A stretch of 64,000 bases of DNA, from NCBI RefSeq assembly GCF_023856365.1, contig NW_026042446.1:1-64000 (forward strand), read 5' to 3'. The notes beneath the pieces are model-generated. The model did no database searches, was not told the origin of the DNA, and was given only the letters and a program-made list of their open reading frames with translations. How positions within the stretch are numbered: the first letter of the stretch is position 1; every line of letters starts with the position of its first letter. Of this stretch, positions 10,330 through 22,488 are shown one piece after another. The position numbers and the translations under genes were made by a program. Source of the DNA: Brienomyrus brachyistius. Its lineage: Eukaryota; Chordata; Actinopteri; Osteoglossiformes; Mormyridae.

Positions 10330-10895
10330 CTGGAGAGTTCGGAGCAGCTGCGAATGTGCCGCCATCATTGTTCAGAATTCTTCACTTTGCGTTGCTACAG
10401 TGGAAGAGTGAAATGGCTGAAGATGGATTAGAGAATTTTCCAAGTGTGCTAAACATTCAGTTGTAAATAAAAACCAGTGTGAGATAAGAACGTCTCCTCG
10501 CCATTTCCTTCTATTCTGATTGAATGGGTCGCTTAACGATCGCTGTGAATTCTGGGAGTCTGTGGAACGTCACGTCTGCAGCTCTCGCGTTACTTGCTGC
10601 CAGGAAGGAATTCTATTTAAATACTTCAATACATTTTATTTATAACATTTTCTGTTTTTAGGCGTGTCTTCTAAATTTACGGTGCTTCTATTATCTTTCC
10701 GCGCTTTTGTCAATATATATCGTGTGTCTGGTCATTTGATTAAAGTGCTTGAAGACTTTGCCACGCGCTGACACTAATCGACCACCATATCTTAGCAACC
10801 GCATCATAACAATTCTAATTCCGTTTCGAGTTTTGATTCAAACATTCAAAGCAGCTCAGATTTGCACTTTCCCAGCAAAAGACAAGACGCGAAAG

Positions 10896-10998
10896 ATGTC
10901 TGCCTTCATCTACCTGCGGAGAATCGACTGGCTCCTGCCAAATGACGCCGTCAGTGTCCGGATTGCTCCGGAAGACATCCCCGGTTCAGTCAGCCATG
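10896..10998 (+). CDS. Array gene, U2 exon 1
   Basis: Identical in coding content to U1 exon 1: 34 codons plus one base, donor GTAAG, phase 1. Function is unknown. Confidence 0.6.
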
Positions 10999-12750
10999 GT
11001 AAGAACGGCAAAATGATGCCTAGAATATCTCAGCACTCGAAGAATGAAAGTCAGAACAGGCTTGGCTGGTCTTGTTGAATCTTGCAGTCTGTGATAACTA
11101 TCTTATTTTGGAACTACGTGTCTTAGGATACTAAATAATAAAATGGTTCACCTTTAGCCCAACGGTGATTTGTTACCATGAAGCAGTAAAAATACGGGGC
11201 TCTTTTCAGCATGTCTGCTGTACTGCACAATGAAATCCATAAAATCTGTGGCTGTGATGTGTTTGAACATAACAGGAAAGCGACGTCAAATGGTAAGGTA
11301 ACAGGTGAACATGTCCCACATTGGCAAAAGCCAGCCAACGGGAGTAACCCCCCTCCTTCTGGGGGTGTGCCTAAATTCTCGTCTGAACGCGCTCATTTAT
11401 TCACTTGCAGGGTGTTGCCATGAGATGGCGCTTTCTTTACAAAAACACATTTTAGTTGTGGTCACAAGTTCATACACAAGTACAACAAGTATCAACGAGA
11501 ATCTTTTGGTAGCCATTAGCAAGCTTCTGGCATAATTGATACTTTAAAGTAAACTGAAGCTACAGCCAAAGTTTTTACAACACCGGAGACAAACAGGGCT
11601 AGGTACTTGGATAGCGAGCATGCCGGTACATACTAATCCAGCGCTATGATGTCATACAGTAACGAGACAGGAACTGTTTTGAAGCTTGGCATCCTGATCA
11701 GGAGTGACAATTTGTTGTTCTAATATTCATTTATTGTTTTGCATTGTTCCTGGAATAATGTGATTGCACATTTTATTCATCGACGTTTAATCCGTTGCAT
11801 GTTATAAACTGTAAAAAGGCTAGTATTGTGTCTTTTCTTACAGTTGTTTTCAATTGCTAAGACAGGGTAGTATCTAGGGTAGCATCTCCACATGCCTGAT
11901 CCATCCTTGGCATTGCTCTGGAGGAATATCCTGGCATCCAACATTCATTGTTTGATCTTGTGTCAACTGACATAATTTCTTTGTATTATGTGTTTTTTAC
12001 AATCTGTTTTAGAAAGGGTCTTGATAGTGATTTAGCAAAATGACATGTTTCAGTTTTGACTGTCTTATTAGCAGTTTTTGGGTCAGTATGTAGGTATGTG
12101 CAAATTGGCCTCTGAAAATGTAATATTGTGAGTGAGACAGGAATCCATGGCTTTTGAAGCATTTAGTCATTGATTGCATTTTGTATGAAAGCAAAGTGAA
12201 ATGCTAAACAGTTTAGCCCACATAAGTAAATGTTGTGGTGACTGCATGAAGAGTTTTGAGAAAGCAACTTCAGTATTGCAGTATTTGTCTTAGCAAATGA
12301 AAAAAAAACCTGTAAAATTCACACTGCCTTTCCAAACTGATTGGTGTGAAGAGCAGTGACAGACAGTCCAGACTGATGGGCCATTGACAGTATGCAAAGG
12401 TCTGGTGACTCCAAAGTCACTTCAAAGTTGTAACACTTTAGTAATCAAACCTCATACAATTTTCTGAATGTCTCATTCACCTTTGTGTAGCCATCCCCTA
12501 TGTCTGTAAGCTTCAGAACTCAAGCTTAGGCTAGAAATATTTATAATGTGATTTTTTACAATTTGTCAGCACCACTGAAAATAAGTTTTTGAAAAGTGTA
12601 TGTTTAAAGTAGATTTTAACAAAAAAAAAATATATATATATAGAATAATCACATTCTAAATGTTGACAGATTATTGGTGCTGAGTTTGTGCTGAATAAAA
12701 GCATTCGTAGCACTTTGGGATAAATGTTTTTTAGACAGGTGAAATATTTA

Positions 12751-13718
12751 ACAGTTTTTCTGAATTGCTGAAATATTAGAAATCGTTTTGGGAACAAAAC
12801 TGCCGATTGCCAAAAGTCATTTATTGAATCAGTTACTTCTTTGGCAAAACTTTAAACCATGGTCACCTAGTTAGACACAATTTGCAGATCTCAGTCATCC
12901 TTTTTGCAAAACTCAAAACACATTCCCATTCATCAAAACACATTTTGCGCTATGGTGAACTTTGATGCAAAATAGAAAACACAGGCCACAGAAGTTAAGC
13001 GCAGCCAGCACACAGTAGTCATTTGAACACAATGACTCAAAACTATTCACACACATTTCTAAACATTTGAGGAAGCCAAAGAGTGACTAGAACATAGAAT
13101 ACGTGCCATAGAAGGATAGGAGTTGCATTTTGAAGTCAAGGTACAAATGGGTCACACAGAGGATTCTTTCTGCATCACTCAACAAGGGATAGCATCGCTA
13201 GACCCAGCCCTGAGACATGGCGATGAGGCAGGATGAATATTCTTCTGTGACTCTGGCTTGGCAGTTGCACAACATTTTACTGTAATATGCCTCTCGTTTG
13301 TTTACTTTTTGGCGTTGTTCTTTACAGTCACTTTTCTGGAGTACTGAGTATGGCAAACGTTACATATTAATTATCAGTCATATGGTAGACGACCATAATT
13401 TTTTTTAACTATTATTATAGTCTTACGGTTTCTCATTTACATGTCAACAACAGTTTTGATTGGTACTGTTTTCATTTTTTGCTGTAGAGTGCTATGACTG
13501 TTCAGTAGTGTACCTTTACCCAACTGACGAGATGCATGGTCTGAAAACAGTGTTTGCTTTTGAGCAAAGATAATATAGTTTTGAGAAGATTGTTTGATTT
13601 TGCAAGACAAGCGTAAGGTTTTGTGAGTTTAGCTTGAATTTTAGAGTTTGTGCTTAGTGGTTTGATTACAGGAGATGAGAGATTTTAGGACATGTGTTTT
13701 AGCAATTCAGAAAAACAG
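12751..13718. mobile_element. Outer Tc/mariner-like element (U2)
   Basis: Same element as at 2420-3387, with matching inverted ends and flanking TA at 12749 and 13719. It is uninterrupted, so U2 is class A here. Confidence 0.7.
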
Positions 13719-14524
13719 TAAAATGTCAAGGCCTGTCAGACTACTTTGAAAGTGGGTGAGAGGCCTCAGACTCCATAGGGTTACAGTAAATACTTGTTAT
13801 GCTATGTTTCTTTTATGTTCCTCTTTTTGTGTCTGGTACTATGACAAAAAATCCCAGTCTATCTATCTAGTGCTACTTCATTATCCCATTGTCTTTCTGC
13901 AATGTTCTCATGTACAGTACTGTCAGCAAAACAGCATGATACTACCACCACCATGCTTGACCGTTGGTTCAGTGTTCTTAGGTTAAGAAAACAACCTCAC
14001 CTTGATCCCCTGCAAACATATCTCTTTTCATTGTGGCCAAGCAGAGAAGTTTATGACAGATTTACACGTCATCGTGACTGCCCCCAGCCCTCCTGTGAAT
14101 GTGCAGCCATCAGCAGCCTTTCAGACTGTTAGCCAGAAGGAAAGACAGAACAGACTAAGGAATGCGTCCGTTTTATTCAAGCACAGTACAGAACCATAAG
14201 CATTTTTATTTTTCATTTTCCACTCTGTCCACCTTTATTCTCCACAAGCAACCGTATTACTTTGTTTAGGCCTGTAATTATTGTATTGCACACATCTTGG
14301 GTCCGCCTTATCTCCAAAAGGTGAAGTAAAATACAAAATTCTAATTTCATCAATAAACTGACTAAAACACATTTTGCTAGTTTTAGGCCATCTTTGCCTC
14401 ACAACAGAAACAATTTCTTACATTTCTCAGGCCATCTATTGCAGTGTAGTCAGTTTATTAATGAAATTGGAATTTTGTCTAAATATAAGAAAATTATACT
14501 TCCTTAGATTTTCATTTTCTGCAG

Positions 14525-14548
14525 TGGAGTTACAATACCTGATTTCAG
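14525..14548 (+). CDS. Array gene, U2 micro-exon
   Basis: Same 24 nt as U1, between TTTTCTGCAG and GTAAGT, phase 1 in and out. Confidence 0.5.
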
Positions 14549-14841
14549 GTAAGTCATTTCTGCTTCCATAATCACTGCTCTCCCTGGTGGATGGATAAAT
14601 CATTGCAAGTACTTTACACACATCATCGTGGGGGATCTCATTATAGCCAAGGTGCCACCCAAGGCCCAGCAGGGACCTGTCATGGACCAGCCAAGGACCA
14701 GCCAAGGCCCCATCATGGAAACAGGGGAAAATTCAAGCGGCTACATCTGTAAATTTGGTGCACATGAACCTTTCCAGTGTTGTTTTTCGCTGTTGTTCTG
14801 CATATCAGGGAATCTGTGCACTACATGGTGTGTTTTTATAG

Positions 14842-14981
14842 GTCAAGTTCCCCTGCTGAAATGCAGGCAGCCCAATTCAAGACCAGCGCATAAGTCTCCC
14901 AAGCATGTGTTTCCTATATCCGATAAGATGGCAGAATTTCTCTCAATGTGCAATACTGACTGCCAAGTGCGATATCTGTGA
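14842..14981 (+). CDS. Array gene, U2 exon 3
   Basis: Identical to U1 exon 3. Acceptor TTTTTATAG, open in phase 1 for 46 codons to TGA. The onward splice is unresolved. Confidence 0.4.
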
Positions 14982-15033
14982 TGTATGTGATGTACTTTTC
15001 TTGTAGAGTGACATAAGGATTCACTTTAATTAA

Positions 15034-15978
15034 ATGTGTGTCCCCTATCTTTATAATCCAAAAGGACGAACCAGTACCAGCAGTGGAGGCCGTCAGAAGA
15101 AATGCCGCACTGGGCCACCGGCACCCAGCTCCCAAACCATATCTGGATCTGCTCCCATCCCGTTGGCGACCAGCAGGGCTCAGCAGGGCAGAAGACGCCG
15201 TAGAAATACGGCGGGAGGCCGGTCAGGCCGTAGAAAGAAGTGTAAAAAACAGAAGGGGCCATTTACAAAAAATTTGCAGAACCTGCTAACCTTCAGTAAC
15301 CCCTTTGATTCAATCCAGGTGGGTGACAAGATCCCGTGTGTGGATCTCACCCAGAGTGACGACGAGGTTGCTACCATCCTGTGTCGCACTCCATCAATGT
15401 CAGAGCCTGAGCCCTGCTCACCAGCCTTCTCCTCCACTTCCTTCTTATTTCCATCACCAGTCCCATCCTCTTTTGCCTCCTCTCCATCCCCATCTTTTTT
15501 TACAGACTCTCCTCCTCCGTCACCATGTGTAGTCTCACCTGTAAGCCCATCTCCACACCCATCTTCACCTCCAGCCACAGTTCATCCCACCCCTCTGTAT
15601 CAGGTTCCAGCGCAAGCTGCAGCCCCCTCATCTGAGCTGGTTACGGGTCCGACACCCCTACTTATTTCCCCTTCTGTTGTTTTTGAGAAAATGGAAAGAT
15701 TCAATAAGATGCATAACTTTTATCTATGCAACTATTCTAAAATGACCTATGATGCCAAGTGCCTTGCTCATTACTGGTGTAATCAGTTTTGGAATGATTT
15801 TCAACATGCAGTTTACATCTGCAAGCAGGGGAAGAATCAAAATTCAGAGAATCACTACTCATATGGTGATAATGAGGGTGCCCAAGCTGAGCTGATATTT
15901 GATGATGAGGCGCTGGATCAGCTAAGTGCCATCCCCGGGGTCCTGGAGATGGCTGTGGAGATGGGCTATCTTGTGTGA
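15034..15978 (+). CDS. Array gene, U2 long 3' exon (C-terminally frameshifted form)
   Basis: Same protein as U1 for 312 residues, then TATCA is replaced by TATCTT. This one-base gain ends the frame as MGYLV after 314 residues instead of MGYQCDVNSFS. The basic block, SUMO-interacting-like VDLTQSDDE, Ser/Pro linker and Cys/aromatic region are unchanged. The frameshift is the class B form and marks where this unit has become class B. Confidence 0.6.
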   Translation: MCVPYLYNPKGRTSTSSGGRQKKCRTGPPAPSSQTISGSAPIPLATSRAQQGRRRRRNTAGGRSGRRKKCKKQKGPFTKNLQNLLTFSNPFDSIQVGDKIPCVDLTQSDDEVATILCRTPSMSEPEPCSPAFSSTSFLFPSPVPSSFASSPSPSFFTDSPPPSPCVVSPVSPSPHPSSPPATVHPTPLYQVPAQAAAPSSELVTGPTPLLISPSVVFEKMERFNKMHNFYLCNYSKMTYDAKCLAHYWCNQFWNDFQHAVYICKQGKNQNSENHYSYGDNEGAQAELIFDDEALDQLSAIPGVLEMAVEMGYLV

Positions 15979-16036
15979 TGTAAATAGTTTTTTTATAGAA
16001 CCTGTAAATAATTAGGTGAGAGATCTCACAAGTACT

Positions 16037-16346
16037 TAGGATAAGATAAGATTAAGGTAGTTTAACCTTATCTTAACTAATCCTAAGATTGTATGATATA
16101 AGATTACATAGGATAAGACTAAGGATAGCTTAAGATAAGATAGTATAGAATAAGATAAGCCTAAGATAGGATAAGTTAAGGTTAAACTAAGATAATATGA
16201 CATAAGATTACATAGAATAAACTAAGAATAGGTTAAGATAAGATTGTATATAACGTAAGATAGTATAGAATAAGATAAGAATAAGATAGGGTAAGTTAAG
16301 ATAAGATTATATAATATGCAATAACACAGGATAAGATAAGATAGGT
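16037..16346 (+). repeat. GATAAG-rich minisatellite in U2 3' UTR
   Basis: Longer class B form of the 3' UTR minisatellite, followed by a G7 run near 16395. Confidence 0.75.
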
Positions 16347-16464
16347 TTGTCAGGGACTGTACTGTTCCTATCCTGCCCTTCATTCCCCAAATGGGGGGGG
16401 CACGAGGTTAATATAAAGTTGTATAATTTTAGTTTTTAGTTTTCTTATTCTTCTATTTGTATTA

Positions 16465-16470
16465 AATAAA
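16465..16470 (+). terminator. Polyadenylation signal, U2
   Basis: AATAAA followed by a GT-rich stretch, as in U1. Confidence 0.65.
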
Positions 16471-16570
16471 TATGGATTATTTTGAGTATGGTTTGTGTCT
16501 GTGTGATTATTTAAAACATTGTGAAGTTTCACACAAAATTTGATTAGTTTAAATAATGATTGGTTAAACT

Positions 16571-17460
16571 CATAAGGTTCTCCACCAGAAAGAGACCAAA
16601 GTATTTGGTTCTATCGATGATCTCTACGCATGACCCGTTGATGTGCAGCTGAGAGTGGTCACTCCGTGTTCAACAACCATTTCTTTTGTTTTGTCTACAT
16701 TCAGAAACAGGTGGTTGGCTCTGCACCAGTTCGATAGTCATTGCACTTCCTCTTTGTATGCTTCCTCATCGTGTTTACTGATGAGACCCACCATAGCTGC
16801 GTCATCAGCAAACTTGATGATGTGATTTGAACTGTGCATTGGCACATAGTCATGAGTCATCAGAGTGAACAGTAGTGGACTGAGCACACAGCCCTGGCGG
16901 GCTCCAGTGCTCAGTGTGGTGGTGCTGGAAGTGTTGCTCCTGATCCAGACTGACTGAGGTTTCTCAGTAAAGTCCAAGGTCCAATTGGAAAGAGAGCCGT
17001 TCAGGCCCAGGAGGCTCAGTTCTTCAATCAGCTGCGGAATGATTGTGTTGAATGCTGAACTGAAGTCTATGAACAGCATTTGAACGCAAGTGTCTTGTGG
17101 GTAAGGGCCAAATGGAGTGTGGTGGCTATGGCATTGTCCATGGAACAGTCGTGGTGATATGTGAATTGCAGGGGGTCTAGTAATTAGGGCAGCAGGGTCT
17201 TGATGTGCTTTATGAAGAGCCTCTTGAAGCACTTCATAATGATGGGTGTAAGTGCAGCAGGACAGTATTTGTTGAGGCTGGACAATGAAGTTTTCTTCAG
17301 CATGGGGACGATGGTGGTGGTCTATTTCACTGGTTTGATTGATGAGAGAGAACTGACCGACTTTGACACGGGGAGAAGATGCAAAGTCCTCACTCATGGA
17401 ATCCTGGTGGAGACTCGAAACCAGGTCCCAATGGTCTGAGACGACAGTGCTTGAAGCTGT
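16571..17460 (-). pseudogene. LINE reverse transcriptase relic, CR1/L2/Rex1 type (U2)
   Basis: On the minus strand, a 219-codon frame (16738-17397) has RT blocks [12 protein letters not shown] at 108-119, [10 protein letters not shown] at 165-174 and FADD at 196-199, the YADD-like catalytic motif. The N-terminal part of the frame is nonsense. The matching upstream RT blocks ([27 protein letters not shown]) lie in another frame with a stop. It is therefore a frameshifted, truncated, dead copy. Its left edge coincides with the point where classes A and B diverge. Confidence 0.85.
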
Positions 17461-18799
17461 GCCATTATGTTACGAGTAGTAGAATGGAAAAATGAAGGAC
17501 GTTGTTTGAGAGTAATGACTCTGGGCTCTGCTAATGGAATTACTGCTGTTGGGTTCTTGACTCCTTGATGAAGTTTTACAATATTTCCCTCAGTCTAACA
17601 TATTTGAGCAATCGGACCTGAGCATGAGACTCTGATAGCATGAATGTCACATCAGATGCAAAAGTGACCACTGACTCTTAGGGTCAAAATATTGCATTTA
17701 CACTACATCAACTAATTTCAACAAACTCATCTGACCACTAACCTGCTCTGTTAACGACGTTTTCAATTTCCCTTTTTCTGTGTCATTTGAAGTATGCAGC
17801 CATTGCTCAATGGCTGCATTGCTCAAATACTGCTGTCATTTTTAGATTAACAGTATTGGTCTAGTTTAATATATGCGCTCACTATTCCTTCTGGTTTTCC
17901 TGGTCAGGGTCATAGGGGGTGCTATCACAGACAGCACTGGCTACAGGGCTGGGGTACATGCTGGACAGGGTGCCACTCCTTCACATAACACACACTATGG
18001 GCAACTGAGAAACACCAGTTCATCAAACTGCATCTTTGAATGGCGGAAAAAAAACTGCACAAGAATCTACAACCTACTGAACCAGCTTGCCACTTGTTTA
18101 ACATGCGACTATAATAGATTAGTACTTGCAGTTAATTAGTTTATAAACGTTTATGGCATTATTTTATGGCCATGTGCTTTGCATGTAAGACCTATAAATT
18201 ATTTACAACTGTTTTTTTTTTTATTGTAACCTGCACAGTTGTAACGTTCCTGGAATATCTTATTCCATAGTTACTGTTTTTCTAGGTATCATCATGTACT
18301 TTAGTGATGTACTTTTTATGACCAGTGATTGATGTGACAGAGTAACCCAATCAATAAGCAATTCATATATCGGTGATTTAGGAAAAACACCTCCTGAATC
18401 CACAGAGGTAACACACCCCCAAGCCGCCAGAGGGCACTCTTACCATTTTATATAGTCTGCTGATAATTATATGCCTTTAATACACACTTCTGTTTAAGGT
18501 AAATAAGTTAACAAGGGGAGTTGTGGAGGGGTGGGGGAAGGTTTGTTCTGAAGTATTGGAGGAGGGATTATCACTGGAGTGATATATTTACATTTCTTTC
18601 ATTTGTAGATTTTTTTATGTGTGAATTTTGTGTTCATTTATGGGTTTTTTTTTGTTACTGTAAATCTGGTGAAACTTACCGTCAAGTAGAACAGTTTTGG
18701 ACTTAAATTTGTAATTTTTCATACAATATATTGTATTTTCAAAATGTTTTTTATTGCTGCGAGGACTATCCCCATTAGGGAAACGGTGCATAACAAGCC
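17461..18799 (+). other. Class B spacer with decayed retroelement tail (U2)
   Basis: Bases ~17895-17990 (CTGGTCAGGGTCATAGGGGG, then ACATGCTGGACAGGGTGCCA) resemble the 3' region of common fish LINE/SINE families. The 88-codon frame at 17873 falls on this relic and is not considered a gene. The rest is AT-rich with nothing recognised. Confidence 0.5.
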
Positions 18800-18810
18800 T
18801 TCACCCTGGG

Positions 18811-19045
18811 GAAGATGGTGGTAGTGCTATCGTTTGACAACCAGAAGGTTGCAGGTTCAAGCCCTGGTTCCTCCTGTCCCCATCAAAATGGGGCCTTGAG
18901 CAAGACCCTAAACCCCAAATTGCTTCTAGTGTGTAGGTTGGCACCTTGCATGGAAGCCTTCGCCACCGGAGTGTGTGTGTGGCATAAAATGTAAAGTGCT
19001 TTGAGTACTTGTACGAATAGAAACGCGTTATATAAATGCAGTCCA
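18811..19045 (+). mobile_element. tRNA-derived SINE (U2)
   Basis: Has a tRNA-like B-box region (GCAGGTTCAAGCCCTGG), a CCTTGAGCAAGACCC body, and the tail CGTTATATAAATGCAGTCCA common in fish SINEs. It is flanked by an 11-bp duplication, TTCACCCTGGG at 18800 and TTTACCCTGGG at 19046. Class A has a single copy of the site (~8650), an empty-site match. Confidence 0.8.
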
Positions 19046-19056
19046 TTTACCCTGGG

Positions 19057-20492
19057 CAGAAAATGCATTGTTTGTACAGTATGCCTTAGTGACAGAGTAC
19101 CAATTTCAGAGGGTATTAACTTGAAAAATATGCAATGAAATACCTCATAATAATGTCTGAACATTCAAACACAGCATACAATTCAGTTTGCAAATTTAAA
19201 CAATTTTATCTAAAAAGGACAGTTTAATTTCAGAGCCAATGGCCGTGTGACAAAAAACATTTGAATTATTATTATTTTCTTAGTAAGATGAAACGCCGAA
19301 AACATTCCTGGAGCCTTCAATTTAGCGTACACGGTGCCCTCTACAGGATTCTGTCGAAACAGCATCCCCGTCAGCCTCGTTTGCAGAATGTACGCATTTT
19401 TTTCCAGCATACGTTTTTCTTTATAAATCCCAAAATCTCCTTAGAAATGTAACAAATGTTATGAATGAAGCATTTATAAATGAGTTCCCCAATTAATGCG
19501 TTTACATGGCTAGCTCTGTAATTGCATTATTAAAATCACATGAAAACATCTTAATTGCATCAAGGCACGTAAACGTAGTCACATGACAAAAGATAACTTC
19601 GTGACTTAGCGAACTCATGTTCTTCATCTCCTCTGTATGGACCATAGAGCTGTGTATCGGAGAGTCTGGCGACACGCTACGTTTCAAGATAGAGAATATA
19701 ATTCAATATGCTGCTATATTTTGCAATTTTTAAAATCTGATCTCAGGAAAACTTGTCAAGGTATAAAAAGCACACCGCCATGAAATCTGAGTACAAATGT
19801 TTGCTTTTTTTTTAACGCAACCATAATAGAGGGGTCTGCATTTATCACAGTCCCTGTAAAAATCTAACATCATAGCACCATAACTACTGCGGATTCAGCC
19901 AACGGCGGCAACGTCACTAGTCAGCAGTGTTGTGCAGGTTACTGGAAATTACTACTCATCAATTACCGCATATAAATGTACTTTTAATACGGGTGGGATT
20001 GGACCATGTGTCTGCCAGGAGTTTCGACGTGTGGTGGGTGCAAATGGTCGGTGGCGATGTTTCTGCAACACAGATGTTTGCTGATGGGTTTTCAAGCATC
20101 GCGGAGACATAGTGCCAATGCATGTGTGCTCTCTGGCTAGTTATATTATTTCAGTGTTGCAGCTATGACAGTGCCAGACAATACAACCGTCTAATTGTAT
20201 CTATCAGCGTACCTACAATACCACCCATTCATTGCGCCATGGTGAGGTCGGGTGGCGTTACATCATAAACGGGAAATTAAGGGAACATGCTGCCTTTATC
20301 CATTAATATTTTCACGCAAGACAAAGGTAAAGAGTGCATTTAAATTTCAGCACCTTCCGTGTTTTTTAATGGCAATTAGTTACATTACTCCTTATAGACA
20401 AAAGTAGTGGGGTTATAGTAACGCCTTACTACCAACACTGCAAGGTTTGCTAATGCTAACGTTAGCAGTACAGCCTTATGCTACTTCCTCTC
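19057..20492 (+). other. Class B spacer shared with class A (U2)
   Basis: Homologous to U1 8660-10110 without the extra duplication copy. It includes the GCTAACGTTAGC palindrome near 20457. No gene is seen. Confidence 0.45.
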
Positions 20493-20572
20493 AGAATCAG
20501 AATGGACTTTATTGCCAAATGTTGAGCAGGTTTACAACATCAGGAAATTGCTGCGGTGTTCAGTGCGATATC
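20493..20572 (+). mobile_element. Short LINE/SINE-like insertion (U2)
   Basis: About 75-80 bp starting CAGAATCAGAATGGACTTTA, a sequence start common in fish retroelements. It is absent from class A (10125) and flanked by TCCTC-like bases. Confidence 0.55.
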
Positions 20573-21169
20573 CTCGCAAGATAAGATAGCGTTACCGTCA
20601 CTGTGCAAATACAATAAGATGTCTTTGGAGCAAGCCTGTCGACGCCATGTTAAGGATAAAAGTACAAGTAAAAGACAATATGAAATAAAAGAAATATACA
20701 ACAACAGGAAAGAAAAAAAAATGCTGGTACTGGAAGCAAAGAAACCAGTAAAACACTGTCAGAGGAACATTGGAGAGCTCGGAGCAGCTGCGAATGTGCC
20801 GCCATCATTGTTCATAATTCTTCAGTTTACGTTGCTACAGTGGAAGAGTGAAATGGCTGAAGATGAATTACAGCACTGCTGTCTAACGGTCCGGGGGTCA
20901 GACAGAGCAGAAAATAAACCACCGCGGGAACCTTTGCATGTAAACTATTAATTAGAATCTGTACCTTTAGGACAAAACACAACATGGCAATAAGTGTATC
21001 GACATATCCCTAGATTCTTAGGAATATTAGCAATACAGAAAAATTTCCAAGTGGCTAAATATTTAGTTGTAAATGAAAACCACGAGTGAGATAAAAACGT
21101 CCCCTCGTCATTCCCCTGCATCAAATCCCCCACTGATTGAATGGGTCGCTTAATTATCGCTATGAATTC

Positions 21170-21515
21170 TGGGAGTCTGTGAAACGTCACGACCGCAGCT
21201 CTCGCGTTACTTGCTACCAGGAAGGAATTCCATTCAAATACTTTAATAAATTTATATATATATATATATATATATATCTCAATCAATCAATTAAACAGAC
21301 ACGAACTGTAGTGTGTCATTCTACATCTTGTGTTGATAATAAATCGATATTCCGTAAACATTCGATATACGGCCCAGCCACAATTGGTCCGTTTTGTCAC
21401 CTGGAAACTTAGCAACTGTGTTGTAAGCGAATCTGCAGCGCTTTTATGTTTTTAAAGGTGTCTTCTAAATTTACGCTGCTTCTATTATCTTTCCGCGCTT
21501 TTGTCAATATATATC
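21170..21515 (+). promoter_or_regulatory. Candidate promoter of the U3 gene copy
   Basis: Class B version of the block before exon 1. TTCTGGGAGTCTGTG and CGTCACG are kept, and TCAATATATATCG recurs at ~21503. The TA microsatellite and ~140 bp of class B-specific sequence lie between them. Tentative. Confidence 0.22.
21253..21277. repeat. TA microsatellite (U3)
   Basis: TA run of 25 nt upstream of exon 1. The equivalent runs in U4 and U5 are 41 nt, and class A has no run here. Confidence 0.9.
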
Positions 21516-21689
21516 GTGTGTCTTGTCATTTGATTGAAGTGTTTGAAGACTTTGCAGCGTGCTGGCACTAATCGGCCACCGTATCTTAGCAACCGCATCA
21601 TAACAATTTGAATTTCATTTAGAGTTTTGATTTGAACATTCAAAGCAGCTCAGATTTTCAGTTTCCCAGCAAGATATACGACGCGAAAG

Positions 21690-21801
21690 ATGTCTGCCTT
21701 GAACGCGACTGTCTACCTCCAGAGAATTGACTCGTTCCTGCCAAATGGGGCCGTCAGTGTCCGGATTGCTCCGGAAGACATCCCCGGTTCAGTCAGCCAT
21801 G
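21690..21801 (+). CDS. Array gene, U3 exon 1 (class B)
   Basis: 37 codons plus one base, donor GTAAGG, phase 1. Starts MSALNATVYLQRIDSFLPNG and then joins the conserved AVSVRIAPEDIPGSVSH block. It is three codons longer than class A, an in-frame difference, and this supports coding function. Confidence 0.6.
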
Positions 21802-22326
21802 GTAAGGACGGCAAAATGATGCCCATAATATCTCAGTACTCGAAGAATGAAAGTCAGAATAGGGTTGACTGGTCTTGAATCTTGCAGTCTGTGATAACTA
21901 TCTTATCCTAACTCGGAACTAAATGTCTTAGGATACTAAATAATAAAATGGTTCACCTTTAGCCCAACAGCGATTTGTTACCATGAAGCAGTAAAAAATA
22001 CGGGGCTCTTTTCGGCATGTCTACTGTACTGTATAACGAAATCAGTAAAATCTGTGGCTGAGACGTGTTTGAACAAACATCAAATGCTAAGGTAACAGGT
22101 GAATATGTCCCCCACATTGCCAAAAGCCAGCCAACGTGAGTAACCCCCTTCCTTCGGCTGTGCCTAAATTCTCGTCTAAATACGCCCATTTATTCACTTG
22201 CAGGGTGTTACATTGAGATGGCGCTTTCTTTACAAAAACACATTTTAATTGTGGTCACAAGTTGATACACAAGTACAAGTATCAACGAGAATCGTTTGGT
22301 AGCCATTAGCAAGCTTCTGGCATAAT

Positions 22327-22480
22327 TCTAGCGGAATGTTTGATCACTCTTCTTTGCAGAATTTCTAGTTCATTTAAACTAGTTGGGGTCCTGGCACGGA
22401 CCCACAAATTTTCAATAGGGTTGAGATCGGGGGTACTTCACAAAGCAGGATTTCTTGCTTTGCCGAATAACTTGTTGGAG
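22327..22480 (-). pseudogene. Tc1-like transposase C-terminal relic (U3)
   Basis: The minus strand reads PDLNPIENLWVRART, the segment around the last catalytic acid of Tc1-like DDE transposases. Only ~40 codons remain. The same relic is at 57991 in U6, so it pre-dates the A/B split and was deleted from U1 and U2. Confidence 0.7.
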
Positions 22481-22488
22481 TTAAAGTA

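Larger units (their letters stand above)
10330..20769 (+). repeat. Tandem array unit U2 (A/B hybrid, 10,440 bp)
   Basis: From 10330 to about 14.7 kb this unit matches U1 almost base for base, differing by single substitutions and two extra bases in a TA run. From about 15,970 onward it matches class B units instead: same C-terminal frameshift, longer 3' minisatellite, LINE relic and SINE. The switch lies in or next to the long exon, where the two classes are identical. It is therefore a recombinant unit. Confidence 0.92.

Noticed and set aside
17873..18139. 88-codon frame with a hydrophobic start resembling a signal peptide
   Set aside because: The sequence overlaps a decayed retroelement tail, with no promoter or splice support.
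20556..20951. 131-codon plus-strand frame upstream of exon 1 in class B units
   Set aside because: It runs across a retroelement insertion, and an 11-nt length difference breaks the frame in class A, so it is not maintained as coding.
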